A stretch of 64,000 bases of DNA from Silene conica (GCA_029255685.2 CM055315.2:56763181-56827180); one strand, 5' to 3'. Shown: positions 47,159 to 58,523, counted from the stretch's first letter. The notes: generated by a model from the letters alone, not told the origin. Translations and numbers: made by a program.

Positions 47159-47176
47159 TGGCGTCGTTGCCGGGGA
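47159..47176 (+). other. primer binding site of I
   Basis: TGGCGTCGTTGCCGGGGA, five bases after the LTR end. It differs from the Met-tRNA primer site used by the other elements in the window. Confidence 0.85.
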
Positions 47177-47276
47177 GGTGACGCCAGTGTTTATTGTTTT
47201 TTGTTTTTGTTTCTTTTTGTTTAAGGAACTTTTTGTTCCTTAAACCTTCTCACCTTTTTCTTGTAGTTTCCGTCTT

Positions 47277-48713
47277 ATGCGCAGGTCAGTTCAAGGAGAA
47301 CTCCTACCACTTGACCACGAGCTTGAGAGGACTTTAAGAGAAAGGAGGAAGCAACTTCTAGCGAGTAAGGAAGGAGGTTCACCATCTTCCTTATTCCAAG
47401 AGGACATCTTTGAACAACCACCATTACCAACTTCACCAAAAACACTAACTTCACAACCAAATTCACCCAACAATCCACCTTCACCAAAAACACCACCTTT
47501 TACCTACTTGCAAGTTTTTCCGAAAGAAGAAGAAAACATGACAGAGGAAGCTACTATTGCCAGTCACTCCATGCCTCAGGCAAAGGACCTATACAAAGGG
47601 TTCACTTTACCTGCTGGTACTGGGAAGCCATTCGAGGCCAAGCCTGCCTATATTACTATGGTTGAAAGAAACCAATTTTGAGGCTCGGCCAATGAGGATG
47701 CTGCAAAGCATATTGAAATCTTCACAGATTACATATGCTCTATTGCACCCCCAGAAAGAGTGACACAAGACCAGATTAAGCAGACCATGTTTATCTTCTC
47801 TCTTAGGGACTCTGCAAGGGAATGGTACAGAGGCCTGGACCGCACTGCTGCGGGAGTCACAGACTGGAATACCTTAGCCTTAGCATTCTATAGAAAATAC
47901 TACTCTGCATCCAAGACTAATGCTTTAAGGGCGCAGATTACAAATTTCAAGCAAGGACCTAATGAGGATTTTAGCGAGGCGTGGGACAGGTTCAAGAGAC
48001 TTGTTCGATCCATACCACACCATGGATTCGAACAATGGTTTCTTTGTAACCAATTCTACAATGGCCTCTATGATGACAATAGGGCCTACTTAGATGCTGC
48101 GGCCAATGGAAGGTTCCAGGACAATTCCGGAGAGACTAAGGGTCTCAAGTTAATAGAGGATGTTGCTGTGCACCGTGCTGAACATGGAACTTCCCGAGGC
48201 AATCAAAGGAAAGCTGAGTATAACATGGCTGCTAGTGAGGCCTTGACGGCCAAGTTAGAGAAGCTAGAAGCTGGAGGGAAGTTCGATATAGGTAGTGGGA
48301 GCAAGAGAGGTATTTATCAGGTGAATGTCGTTCAAGACGGACCCTTTGCTTGTGAGAGGTGTGGTGGAGAAGGGCACGTGTCAAAATTTTGTACCTCATC
48401 CAATGAGACATGTGCCGCTTTCCAACACTATTGTGGGAACATTTTTTATGACCCAAATAATAATAATGTCCATCCCAACATGAGGTGGACAAGCCAGAAT
48501 GTTCTCAACCCACAACACATGCAACCTCAGCAAAATTCCACATACATTCCCCCACATAAGCAAGGTTTCCAAAAACCACCCTTCAACCCTCAACCACCTT
48601 CAAATCCACCACCCAACACAGATGCTCTTATCCAAAATCTCATTGGGTTGGTTAAGAAGGAATCTCAGGCTAGAGAGGCAGGGATGAAGATGTTAGAATC
48701 TCAGATTGCTTAA
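47277..48713 (+). pseudogene. gag region of element I (fossil)
   Basis: Seen: an arginine-rich start (RTLRERRKQLL), a proline- and serine-rich stretch, then the Athila-type gag core with QTMFIFSLRDSAREWYRGL, WNTLALAFYRKYY and HHGFEQWFLCNQFYNGL, and a zinc-knuckle-like CERCGGEGHVSKFC. The tail is rich in proline, asparagine and glutamine. In the family this region packages RNA. It is not one continuous frame (about one break). Confidence 0.85.
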
Positions 48714-49870
48714 ATTGCGGGCAAGAACGATACTAGGGCTCCGGGTCAACTTCCGACCAAGACGGATCAGAAAAAAGAGACTCTAAATATCATATCCCTA
48801 CGAAGTGGAGCTAAAGTGGGAGGTGAAAAAGAGAAAGAAAAGCAGCCGAAGCTGACTGACAGCGAGGAAGGTCGACCGACCCATGAGCCAGGTCGACCGA
48901 CCTCTGAGCAGAATCTGGAAAATCCCGCTGTACAGGAAACTGGTCGACCGACCGAGGAAGAGGGTCGACCGACCACCGATGCGGAGAAAGAGGCCCCTTT
49001 TCGTCCCGAATTGCCGAACAACTTAAGGGACTTCCTTTTTCGGGGTGATAAGACCCCTAGGTTTCTGAAAAGGGCTGCAAATACTGACTCTTCAGACCCT
49101 CCTTTCCCGGAAAGACTCATACCTTCAAAGGATCAGGTATCTTTTGACAAATTTAAAGACGTAATTCGTTCATTAAATGTTCAAGTTCCGTTTTTAGAAT
49201 TAGTTCAGCAGGTTCCTGCTTATCTTAAATTTATGAGACAACTTTTGTCAAGAAAGAGGTCTTTAGATAAAGTTGAGTAAGTTGCCCTAACTGAGGAGTC
49301 CTCCAGTTTTCTATCACATGTCATTGCCCCTCATAAGCTGGAGGATCCTGGTAGTTTTTCTGTCGCCTGCAATATAGGAACGTTTCCGGTAAAAAAGGCC
49401 CTATGCGACTTAGGAGCTAGTATCAGTGTCATGCCCCTAAGTGTTGCCCTAAAACTAGGAATGACCAATTTTGCAGTAACCAGCATGATTGTCCAGATCG
49501 CAGACCGTACATCTATGGAACCCGTAGGGGTATTGGAAAACATCCCTGCGCGTATAGACAGGTTTTTCTTCCCAGTTGACTTTGTAGTACTGGCCTGGAC
49601 ATCCCTGAGGATGCCCATATACCTATAATATTAGGAAGACCCTTCCTCCACACTGCGGGAGCCATCATAGATGTAGGCACTGGGACTTTAACCTTCAAAG
49701 TAGGAAAGCATTCCATTATTTATGGCCTATCTTATAGGAAAAAGGATGCTATGACCCCCATCACTTGTAATGCTATTGCTTCGGAAAAGAAGTATAAGGT
49801 CATCACTACCTCTCCTACTTTATTGCCTACTCCTGTATCTGTTTTTACACCTCCGCCCTAGATCGGGAGC
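48714..49870 (+). pseudogene. protease-like region of element I with GRPT repeats (fossil)
   Basis: Seen: an acidic linker in which the paired DNA motif is translated as GRPT four times (48870-48974), then RFLKRAANTD-type spacer and a retropepsin-like core KKALCDLGASISVMPLSVALKLG near 49400-49460, in which DLGAS stands at the usual D(T/S)GA position. A few breaks are present. No reverse transcriptase follows; a short acidic frame at 49874-50167 (VDWEDKKKRRQD) may be the remnant of the next part. Confidence 0.75.
48870..48974. repeat. paired-motif cassette in the coding part of I
   Basis: Four GGTCGACCGACC copies at 48870, 48891, 48942 and 48963. Spacing is 21, 72 and 21 bp, the same as in the LTR and 3' cassettes. 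The 39-bp centre also resembles those of the other cassettes (TGTACAGGAAAC-like end). Confidence 0.95.
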
Positions 49871-50378
49871 AATATGGAGGATACTTCTATTGTGACTAAT
49901 GCAGAAATTGGTTTGGGGAAACCCAAAATAAAGGAAGCCACAGTACAGAGAGGGGGGATGGGATTCTTGAGCTACAAAGAAGATGAAGACCCAGATGTTG
50001 TAGATTGGGAGGACAAGAAAAAGAGGAGACAAGATCCAGAGGAGAGTCTGTCGCGTATGCTTTGCGGCGAAGAGGAGACGTGTTTTGCTATTCAAGCAAA
50101 CACTGTGGAAACTACGGCATGTCGTCAAAAGCCGTGGTCGGAGATATTCCGCATCTTTAGCGGATAGTTGTTTCAATTATTTCAGCTTTTAAGACAATTT
50201 ACTTTTGTTGTTTGAGACTTTTTTTTTTGGTTTGCTCGTAGTTTTAGAACTTTTTTTTCAGTTATGCTTGCGTAGTTAAGACTTTCGATCTGTTTCTGGC
50301 ATCTCGCGCATTTGTTGGGCGCATATTTATTGTTTTTTCAGGTTTTACGAAGAAACGAAGACTGCTGTGCAGCAGAGG

Positions 50379-50483
50379 GGTCGACCGACCGGAAATATGG
50401 GTCGGTCGACCTAGTCCCTGTAATACTGGAATTCCTGCGGTCTGCAGGAAGGTCGGTCGACCTAAAACACAGGTCGGTCGACC
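50379..50483. repeat. paired-motif cassette in the 3' region of I
   Basis: Motifs at 50379, 50400, 50451 and 50472 (GGTCGACCGACC, then three GGTCGGTCGACC). Spacing is again 21, 72 and 21 bp. Confidence 0.95.
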
Positions 50484-51505
50484 TACCCGTCCGTCACAGC
50501 CTGTTCGTTCCTTCCTCGGGAATCGTACAATCGTCTCAGATACTTGAGTGGCACTGCTGGCCACCAAAACCTCCCAGCTCGCGCTGGTTTGGGGAGGTTT
50601 TTCTCATACGCTTATCAATCCAGTGAGTTCTTTCCAGTTTTCCCTTAGTTTTTATTTACTTGCATCTTTCTTTTAATTTTCTGAAACCTTTACTTAAGCT
50701 AATACACAATGGGGACATTGTGCGGGTTGGTTTGGGGAATGGTTTCGTGTCACATGCATTGCATTTTGTCACACGTTTATTGCATTTCTGTCTTGCATTG
50801 TTCTTTTCTTTATTTTATCTACCTATACAAAAGAAAAATCCCAAAAAAATGAAAAAAATTCAAAAATTCCAAAAAAATGCACGTTTATTTTAGCATATAG
50901 GTCGAGTCAGAACGAAAGTATTTCAAGGATGATTTATGCTATTTCACATGTCTATGCCTTTACCTTGCCTCGTCAACTTGTTTTAGTATGAAAGTCTTTT
51001 GCATATCTACGAGTTTTTGTTAACTTGCATATCTTGAGACTTGACTTATACCTTGGCTACCTACTATACATTCTAAGGTTTAGAGCTTATTTCCTGGTTT
51101 CTTTTTTAAACAAGTTGTCTAGGATGTGAGTAGTACTCCCCTTGGAACATGTTACATCAATATGCATAAACATGAACTTGAATTGTTATATACTTGTCTT
51201 ACTTTCTCGTTTTATGAGTCTTGATACGTGCATTTGAGATCCATTTTCTCTTATTTACCCATAAGCCCCACATAGCCAGAATTGCCTTTTTATTCCCCCA
51301 AAACTACATCCCATACTTAGCCTACCTTTCCAAGCTAGTATTTGTGGTCTTTGGTTCGACTTTTGAGGCATCTTGGTTTATATGCTATCTTGAGCAAAAA
51401 GAGAAAGAAGAAAGAAAAGAAAGAAAGAAAAGAAAAAGAACAGAAAAATTCAGAAAAAGAAGGAAAGAAAAGAAAAACGAAAAAAGTCAAAACGTACAGG
51501 AAACA

Positions 51506-51538
51506 GGTCGACCGACCTGATTTATGGGTCGGCCGACC
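51506..51538. repeat. single motif pair in the 3' region of I
   Basis: GGTCGACCGACC, 9 bp, GGTCGGCCGACC. It is preceded by GTACAGGAAAC, as in the second half of the coding cassette, so it looks like half a cassette. Confidence 0.9.
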
Positions 51539-52193
51539 TACTGCCATCATCAGATTCAAAATTTCATTCTGAAACCCCTTTCTTCTATTTGTTATCACTC
51601 CCATACTTCATTCAAAATATTTGGGAGTCATTTCTTATATTTAATGTGAGAGTTGTGCTACAAAATAGCACTTTCTTAATATCAAAAGTTGTGAAATATG
51701 TTGTTGGAAACCGGTTTTACTAGCTTGGCTACTAACCCCACATATCCAAAAAACATCTTAACCACTTTTTACCTTCTACCTCACATATCTTTCATTACCT
51801 CAATTGCATGTATCCGAGTCACTTAATGAGTTTGTTATACAAAGTTGTAGAATTCTTGTTCATGTTAGATTGCAAGCATGTTTTCATGGGTCGCAGTTAG
51901 GTGAGTGTCTCTACAAAATTACTTCTTTCTATCTTCTACATATTTTCACCTTTTGCTTCATGAGTGTCTCGAGCGTACCGCGAGAGTCCATGGTATAAAG
52001 TCTCTATAGCCTCTAGGTTTGAAATTTTGACGACACCACAACTCGTTTGCATGATTTGAATATTATCTCATTTTGTACTTGGCATTGGTTTAGGCTAACA
52101 TGTAAATTTCGCTCTGAGATTGAAATCGTTCCATTAGTTAAGATCGAGTCTACTTCTTGCTTGAGGGCAAGCAAGGGCTTGGTTTGGGGAATT

Positions 52194-53738
52194 TGATGCG
52201 TGTCTATTTTATGATGTTTTTCATCTATTTTTACACGTATTTGGTCGCTCATTTACTATGTTTTAGCCCTTATTTCCCAACAATCGTGTACTTTCGTATT
52301 TTTATGCACTTTTGCAGATTTATGCGGAAAAGGGACGATTTTGCACCAAATTTATGCCCTCGGGGTCTTTGCATAATTAAGGAACGAAGGAAAGTCAACA
52401 GGAATCATTAATCAAATATCAAAAGTCAAACCCGAGACGAATCAAAGCAATCTTATGCAGCAACGGGTCGACCGACCTACTATATGGGTCGGCCGACCAG
52501 TTCTTTAAAGCCCAGAATTCCCGAAGCCCGTAAAAGAGGTCGACCGACCCACAAATCAGGTCGACCGACCTCAGCGAAGCCCAGAAGCATTTTCGGAAAT
52601 CGATTAGAAGTATGAAGTCTTTAGGAAACTCTTATTTTCTGCCCTATATAAACTAATCTTTTGTTTAGGGTTAGCATTCATTCACATATCAAGAAATAAT
52701 TCAGTTTTCTAGCAAGTTACAATCTAATTCTTAATTTAGTTTTATTCCGTCTTTAGTTTATTTGTAATCTTTCAATAACTCTCAAGCATTCAATAAAGTT
52801 TGTTTCTTTCTGCCTTAATTCCGATTTCTGGTAATTACTCTCTTAATCTAGTTTCATTATTGTTCTTATTATTGTTGCATCCGGTTTAAGTTAGAATCTC
52901 AAGCTTTATTAATTCTTGCATGTTTAGATTATCGTTCACCATGTTTTCCATATCAAATCTCGTTTTTATTATTGTTCCAGTAATTATGAGTAGCTAAATT
53001 TCATATGTTAGGATGTAGGGGATGAATATGCATAGGTAACGTAAATTCCGAGACCGACCTGTAGCAGAGCCGTGGTCGGCCGACTCAAATAATGGGTCGG
53101 TCGACCAAGGCGGTGGTCGGCCGACTGGACTAGCCGGTCGGTCGACCCACTCGCGTCTGTATTCTGTTTCGTCTTTCTTTGTCGACTATAATACCCTACA
53201 ATGAGACTGAAAGGAGACTTGTAGGATGTTAGTAATGACCTACCCAAGATTGAGAGATACGGGAAGGGCATTGGTTTACACCTTAAGACGGCTATGCTAC
53301 TTAAGACTGAAAGGTATGTGACCTAGGATTTAGGAATCACCCTTATTGTTGACACCCAATAATTGTGAGACCTAGGAACTAATAGCATAGGCCGAAAGGA
53401 GCTATTAGGTACCATAGACCGAAAGGATATGTTACACCCCTTACACGACTGCAATACATGTTGACCTTAGGATTTATGTTACCTTAGCTATTTATTACCC
53501 ACACATCCTAGCATCCCTTTTATTATATTTTATTCTCATCTTTTATTATTTGTTTGTTTTTATCTTCGCCTTAGACTTAGTGAACAACCAATCAAACCCC
53601 CAAATTTGTTACCTTTAAACATAAAAATCAAACGATAAACATTCCCCACCTCTTTGTGGTTCGACCCTTACTATCGCTATCTATAGTTTTAGTTTGGTTT
53701 ATAAATTTTATCTTTGGTACCCTCAACGACGGGCATCA
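52194..53738 (+). repeat. 3' LTR of element I
   Basis: 1545 bp, same length as the 5' LTR. Motif pairs start at 52466, 52538, 53074 and 53115, that is, at the same internal positions. About 11 differences from the 5' LTR counted by eye. Confidence 0.93.
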
Positions 53739-53952
53739 TTGGGGTTGTGGCACGCATTACGAGGCCCAAGCCACGCGCACAAGGTCTAGGGATCGATTCC
53801 CACCACGACACACCATAGGGCTAGAGGTCGAGGGATCGAACCCTCATAACAACCTAATCACATAACTTGATCCATTACTTAACGCCGTAAAATAAACTAT
53901 CGACACAAACAAATAAACTTAATTATCGAGTCTAGATTTTAGAGGTATTACA

Positions 53953-55637
53953 ACTATACCGCAAACTTTTAAACAGTAGTCTAGTGTACACTCCGTACTT
54001 CCCGAACTAACTCTATTATTTAAAAGTTCGCCCGTCTTTGAACCAAACCCAAATTATGGAAAATGAACCGGTAATTACACTCAAAATTACCAACAAGGAA
54101 GTGATTGAATATATACTCAAGAATTGCAAAGACAAGTTGAAGAGTCCATGAGTAAGGGGTTTGTGAGGGAGCCACTAAGAAAATACGCGATGTCCAAGCA
54201 CTAAGCAACGAATTTAGGGTCTCTAAAAACTCATATATTCATTCTTAAAATACGAATGTTACAAGTTAGTTTCCTAGTTTTATATAGAAAAAGGCTTTAA
54301 AATCTTAACCATCTAAGGGCCACGAGTTGGTTGCTAACAAACACATCTTACACATTAATGACCTTACACATCTTACACTTCCACAAATAAGTATAACCTT
54401 CCTTTTTTGCTTGCTCCGTTGGTCATCTACAATGATGTTGACTTCTTGGCAATTGAAATGCACCGTAAGAGACTTGTGAAAGCTTCCAAAATAGTACTAG
54501 TGCTTTCTTGATCTGGAAAGGTTGAAAGCGACATTGTGCATATGCTCCAAAATCCGAGAATTGGCGAACCACTTGGGCTTTATTTTAGCTTGATTCAGAT
54601 GAGTGTATTTTCAAGTTGAAAGGCTCCTAAAAATGCTCTAAACTATCCCTAGAGTCCAATGGGCTCATTGGTGACACAACTTAGAAGGTTTTAGAGGCCT
54701 TAGGTCTCAAGTTTTGAGAGGGACCAAAAACGGGTTGGGGAACAACTCTGGAAATTAGACGCATCATGTAGGAGACATATCTCTTAGCTCAGTGCGAAAA
54801 TCAAGGCCCATAATTGCTAATTTAAAATCTATCGGACGTCACTTTTATCCGAAAAAGAATCAACCTTAAATGTTGAGTAAATCTTGAATTCATGTTCTTT
54901 TAGTGAACATAGGTCATGCGTTGTCTAGTAATGCGCAATATATTTGCATTGGCCATAACGCAACTTATAGACCTAATATGGTGCTGATTTAAATTCCATT
55001 ATGAATTTAAGACCTTAATCTTTCCACTAATACAAGAATCAGAGGATTATCATGATTATATCTTGTGATATAAAATTTGGAAGTTAGGCTTGTCGTATTG
55101 ACATTTCGGAAAGTTATGTAGAAGCTTACTTTCTTCCATTGAAATGTATTCAATTTGAAGCTTCTCCTTGGACTGTTTTCTATCAAATTACCATGATACC
55201 CCCATCCTTCAAATCTTGTACCAATTGAGTATATGTGTAACATGTCGTAGATATATACTATAATAATTGTAACTATTTAATTTTAAAAATTGTTTACTTA
55301 TTTATTTTATACATGTTTATGCAATTTTGCATGGTTTATTAGCTAGTATAAGCATATATGATTAAATAATAATATGATGGCGAGTTTAATTAAACGTAGT
55401 TTTACATCATGATATGTTAATTTCTTGATGTACACATATATTTTCAATTGGTTATTAAGGGATATTAATGATACTAAACTACAATCTTGAGTCAAATAAA
55501 GAAAGTTATTTTGATTCTATGTAAAATTGTTGAGAAACTTTATTACTCGAGTGAGTCAACAAAGGTAACATATATGAATACACTTGCGCATGTGACCAGT
55601 TGCATATTTTAGTTATTAAATATAAAAAGTGTCGAAT
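53953..55637. other. unassigned intergenic DNA
   Basis: 1.7 kb between the LTR of H and the defensin-like gene. The GC content in 54380-54800 is a little higher than around it, but I see no domain, no long frame and no terminal repeats. A 62-codon minus frame at 54020-54208 and a 78-codon minus frame at 55007-55243 have no recognisable features. Confidence 0.4.
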
Positions 55638-55640
55638 AAT

Positions 55641-56324
55641 TTAATAATTGACACCACATATACCAGTACACCTACAGTAACCTTCTATGCAACGTCCAAA
55701 ACATCTTCTTGCAGGGTTACAATATTGAGCCGAATAATCAGTACAATCACTATTTTGTGTACAAGGTTTTATAGTTATTATAATGTTCGTGTTGATATTT
55801 TCTTTTGCTCGAACAACATTCAACGAATTCGAATTTACTTCACTGAAAAAAATGACAAACCTGCAATAATAAAATTAATATTTATGAACCGATATATTTT
55901 TTTAATAAGTATGATTTTTTTATAAAAAGTAAAAAACAATTTTATACAATATAACACTTGCGTAAGACTATTTACATTTTCAATATGTAAACCAATGAAA
56001 TTATGATTTTGTACTACAGAAAGTGAGATCGTACTTTTATAAATTTGGATACCAAAATATTTCTGAATTATATAAAAGGTAGGTGAAAAATAACTAGTAA
56101 TAATTGAAAAACGAATAAAAATCGCGTTCTAATTTTTCAAAAACTTTGAGTTCTTTAAATAAATGATAAATTGTTATTAAAAAGGTCACAGATTAAAAGC
56201 ATATACAAAATTTTTGAAGTTGCTAATAAAGATAATGCATAAAAATAAATAGAAAAAATAATTAACTTGATGAAATTATTAGAGCAAGGAACAAGGTTGA
56301 CTTCAATGAAATAAGAAACTCCAT
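55641..56324 (-). CDS. defensin-like cysteine-rich secreted peptide (candidate host gene)
   Basis: Seen on the minus strand: exon 1 from the ATG at 56324 encodes a typical signal peptide (MEFLISLKSTLFLALIISS), then a GT site at 56266-56265. Exon 2 starts at an AG-preceded position (55860 or 55842) and ends at the stop at 55641. It encodes eight cysteines spaced C-x5-C-x7-C-x5-C-x3-C-x4-C-x-C-x3-C, with GRCIEGYC fitting the gamma-core pattern G-x-C-x(3-9)-C. Two-exon structure with signal peptide in exon 1 is the standard layout of plant defensin-like, LCR and NCR peptides, which are secreted and act in defence, pollination or symbiosis. A TATA box lies about 115 bp upstream of the start. By my count the simplest GT-AG choice does not keep the phase, so the splice model is provisional. 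The function is not known. Confidence 0.6.
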
Positions 56325-56436
56325 TTTTTCAAATGTACTATGTCTTTATTTGTTTTTTTTTTTGGTGAAATGTGAGCTATGTTTTTATTTGTTATTATAA
56401 TTTTTTTTGTGAAATGTAATGTACACATGTGCTTGA

Positions 56437-56446
56437 TATTTATATA
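56437..56446 (-). promoter_or_regulatory. TATA box of the defensin-like gene
   Basis: The minus strand reads CTATATAAATATC, about 115-120 bp before the ATG, a normal plant distance allowing for a leader of about 85 bases. Confidence 0.6.
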
Positions 56447-56773
56447 GCTACACAAATATATGGTACCAAATTCATTAATTCAAATTATTTATTAGCTTTT
56501 GGAAACAGGAAATTGCCTACCAATCTGACTGCTACGAATATATGTTTTGAATAAATATTGTGATGTTTTATTGGGTTCTTTCAAATTTAACCAACTTTAG
56601 TTTCATATCGATTATATTACCTAAAATAAACAATTTGTGTGTTAGGTTACTCATTTATTATAATCGTTTTAAAAAGATTTAGATGTTCTTATGTGTTTTT
56701 GATGAACTATTTTAATTAATTATATAGTAATGATGCTTAGTATCTTCGCATGAAATGCAACTATTAATTTTTT

Positions 56774-57083
56774 GGCAAATTTAACAAATATAATCCCAAC
56801 TATCACACTTCTTCTCAAAATAATCTCAACTATCAATATTCTCGCAATAATCCCAACTTTCATACCACCCTTCTCAAAATAGTTTACTGTGACTGATAAG
56901 TCTTAAAAAGGTTATGATTTTTGCGGAAATATTAATAGTTGATATTATTTTGAGAAGAAGAATGATAGTTGGGCTTATTTTGAGAATAGTGGTATGAAAG
57001 TTGAGATTATTGCGGGAATATTGATAGTTGAGATTATTTTGAGAAAAAGAGTGATAATTGGGATTATATTTGTTAAATTTCCC
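56774..57083. mobile_element. 310-bp Mutator-type MITE
   Basis: Seen: a long inverted repeat. The ends read GGCAAATTTAACAAATATAA and, reverse-complemented, GGGAAATTTAACAAATATAA; the arms match for more than 100 bp, leaving a short centre near 56890-56935. It is flanked by a perfect 9-bp duplication TAATTTTTT (56765-56773 and 57084-57092). The 9-bp target size is the hallmark of Mutator-like elements. There is no coding capacity, so it depends on a transposase elsewhere. It lies about 330 bp upstream of the TATA box of the defensin-like gene. Confidence 0.9.
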
Positions 57084-57092
57084 TAATTTTTT

Positions 57093-57472
57093 ATGTAAAT
57101 TAACTAGACGATTTATAGCTTATAATAATAAAATAAATATAAAATCTTATTTATGGTAATAATCTATTACCATATATAAACGGAAAATCGGAAATTTTAG
57201 CGAACTTTAGGAATTAAAAATTTCAATGAATGAACCTAGATTGTGTTCTTCTTTGTCTTTCAAGGTGAAAGATTGTATTTTTTTTATGATTTTTTGTTAT
57301 AGAAGTGTGATTTTGCTAACGAAAGTTTCAAGATGGTAACAATTTCATCATTTTATGATTCGTTAGGTATTAATTATATTTTGGGATATTTAACGGTGTA
57401 CCCTCGAGTTTTTCAGTTTTCTACGTTGTACCCCTACATTATTTAAATTCTACGATATGCCCTTAAACTCTA
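57093..57472. other. unassigned DNA with a possible MITE remnant
   Basis: AT-rich. From about 57388 the sequence ATTTAACGGTGTACCCTCGAG with later TACGTTGTACCCC and ATATGCCCTT looks like repeated units of another MITE cut off by the LTR at 57473. This is weakly supported. Confidence 0.35.
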
Positions 57473-58523
57473 TGTGACATCCCGCGATATTACATACCAA
57501 TAAACAAGTAACTTGCAGCGGAAATGCGATAGTTATAAAAACATTTGACATATATAAATAAAACTTGATCGCGGAATATCAAAACAACATGCGGAAGATT
57601 AAAACTAAAGAGAAAGTAAAACTTATATAGTATAATTGAAAATTTACAGGGATAAGTTATCCCTCAATAGCAACATAATTTAAATCAAAGCAAATCGTAA
57701 ATGGGTAACTGTCGAATAATCAACAATGCTCGCTAGCCACACATATTCCCCAAACAGACCAACCTACATACATGAAACATGTACGCCACAGTCAGTGGAG
57801 AGTAACTCGAGGTTCTCCCAGCCACTTTTTGTCATAAAACACGTAAACGGTAATACGACATAACATATACATGTGAACATGCATATTCTTAAATAAGTAA
57901 TCAAACATGATATATATTCGAATATGACCATCATGAACAAGGGATGAACGGTACGTCAAAACATGTGAAAATAGCATAGATCATCATGTGAAACATAATC
58001 ACAGTCAACATATGAACTATTATCAAAATGGGTAATCAACCAAGTGAATGACTCAGCGGCCAACTACTAAGCTAGGTGGCATGTTCACTCATACAAAAAA
58101 CAACCAAATGATAAACTCAGCGGCCAACAACAACGTGGCATGGCCAATCAAAGAAATAACACACAAGAATAGAATGAACGTCGTCAGGGAACATAACCGT
58201 TACCACTGACCACTAGATCGCATAACCACGACACTAGCTATCGGGACGCATAACCACGACACCGACTCTATGTATAGCATAACCGCTGGCTATATGCCTA
58301 AGACCTGGCCAGACCTTTCGATGTAATAACCTACACCGAACGCCACACGGGGACCGGAGCACAAAAGCACAACCTCCAACTATGGGAACGCATGATCACG
58401 ACCTTCGACCAATCCCGAACAAAGATAAATCCCATAACTTGGGTGGCATTAGTTCATTACAATGATACACAAATCGTACCACCGCTATCTATTGACAAAC
58501 AAGGTAACATAACCGTTACCAAC
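57473..58523 (-). repeat. truncated LARD-family LTR
   Basis: It starts TGTGACATCCCGCG and follows the order of blocks in the LARD LTR at 6766: GCAGCGGAAA, ACATGCGGAA, GGGATAAGTTATCCC-like, then GCCACAGTCAGTGGAGAGTAACT (6766 family: GCCACAGTCAGTGGGGAGTGACT). Divergence is clearly larger than between the two LARD LTRs, so it is an older or different subfamily. It is cut at about 58523, where copia C begins. Confidence 0.75.

Larger units (their letters stand above)
50168..52193 (+). other. 3' non-coding region of element I
   Basis: 2 kb without recognisable coding sequence. It holds the 3' cassette (50379-50483), a single motif pair at 51506-51538, a purine-rich GAAAGAAAAG tract at about 51395-51485 and the polypurine tract at the LTR edge. 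Confidence 0.8.
45609..53738 (+). mobile_element. Athila-like gag-protease element I
   Basis: Seen: 8130 bp with 1545-bp LTRs at both ends (TGATGCGTG...GGGCATCA), target duplication TTGGG (45604-45608 and 53739-53743), primer site TGGCGTCGTTGCCGGGGA at 47159-47176 (a type known from Athila/Tat-like elements and, to my knowledge, matching tRNA-Asp), a gag region, a protease-like region, a 2-kb non-coding 3' part and the polypurine tract GGTTTGGGGAA before 52194. No reverse transcriptase, RNase H or integrase was found, so it is non-autonomous. The coding part is broken, with about three to four breaks. About 11 LTR differences counted by eye (0.7%) make it the youngest datable element here. 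Confidence 0.92.
43536..53952 (-). repeat. 5' LTR of Gypsy element H, split by element I
   Basis: Seen: the LTR occupies 43536-45608 and 53744-53952 (about 2.28 kb). On the minus strand it starts TGTAATACC at 53952 and ends GGGGGTGTTACA at 43536. It belongs to the LTR family of E and F (shared ends and shared GGTCAACCACGAGGTTGAG block at about 43868). The 3' LTR was not found in the window, so no target duplication can be checked. It is older than I, which sits in it. Confidence 0.85.

Noticed and set aside
51395-51485. Purine-rich GAAAGAAAAG tract as a possible polypurine tract
   Set aside because: It is 700 bp from the LTR. The tract directly at the LTR edge (GGTTTGGGGAA) is the credible primer site.
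53757-53865. tRNA B-box-like GGTTCGATCCC on the minus strand, possible SINE
   Set aside because: No A box at the right distance, no cloverleaf, no poly-A tail or target duplication. It lies within the LTR of H.
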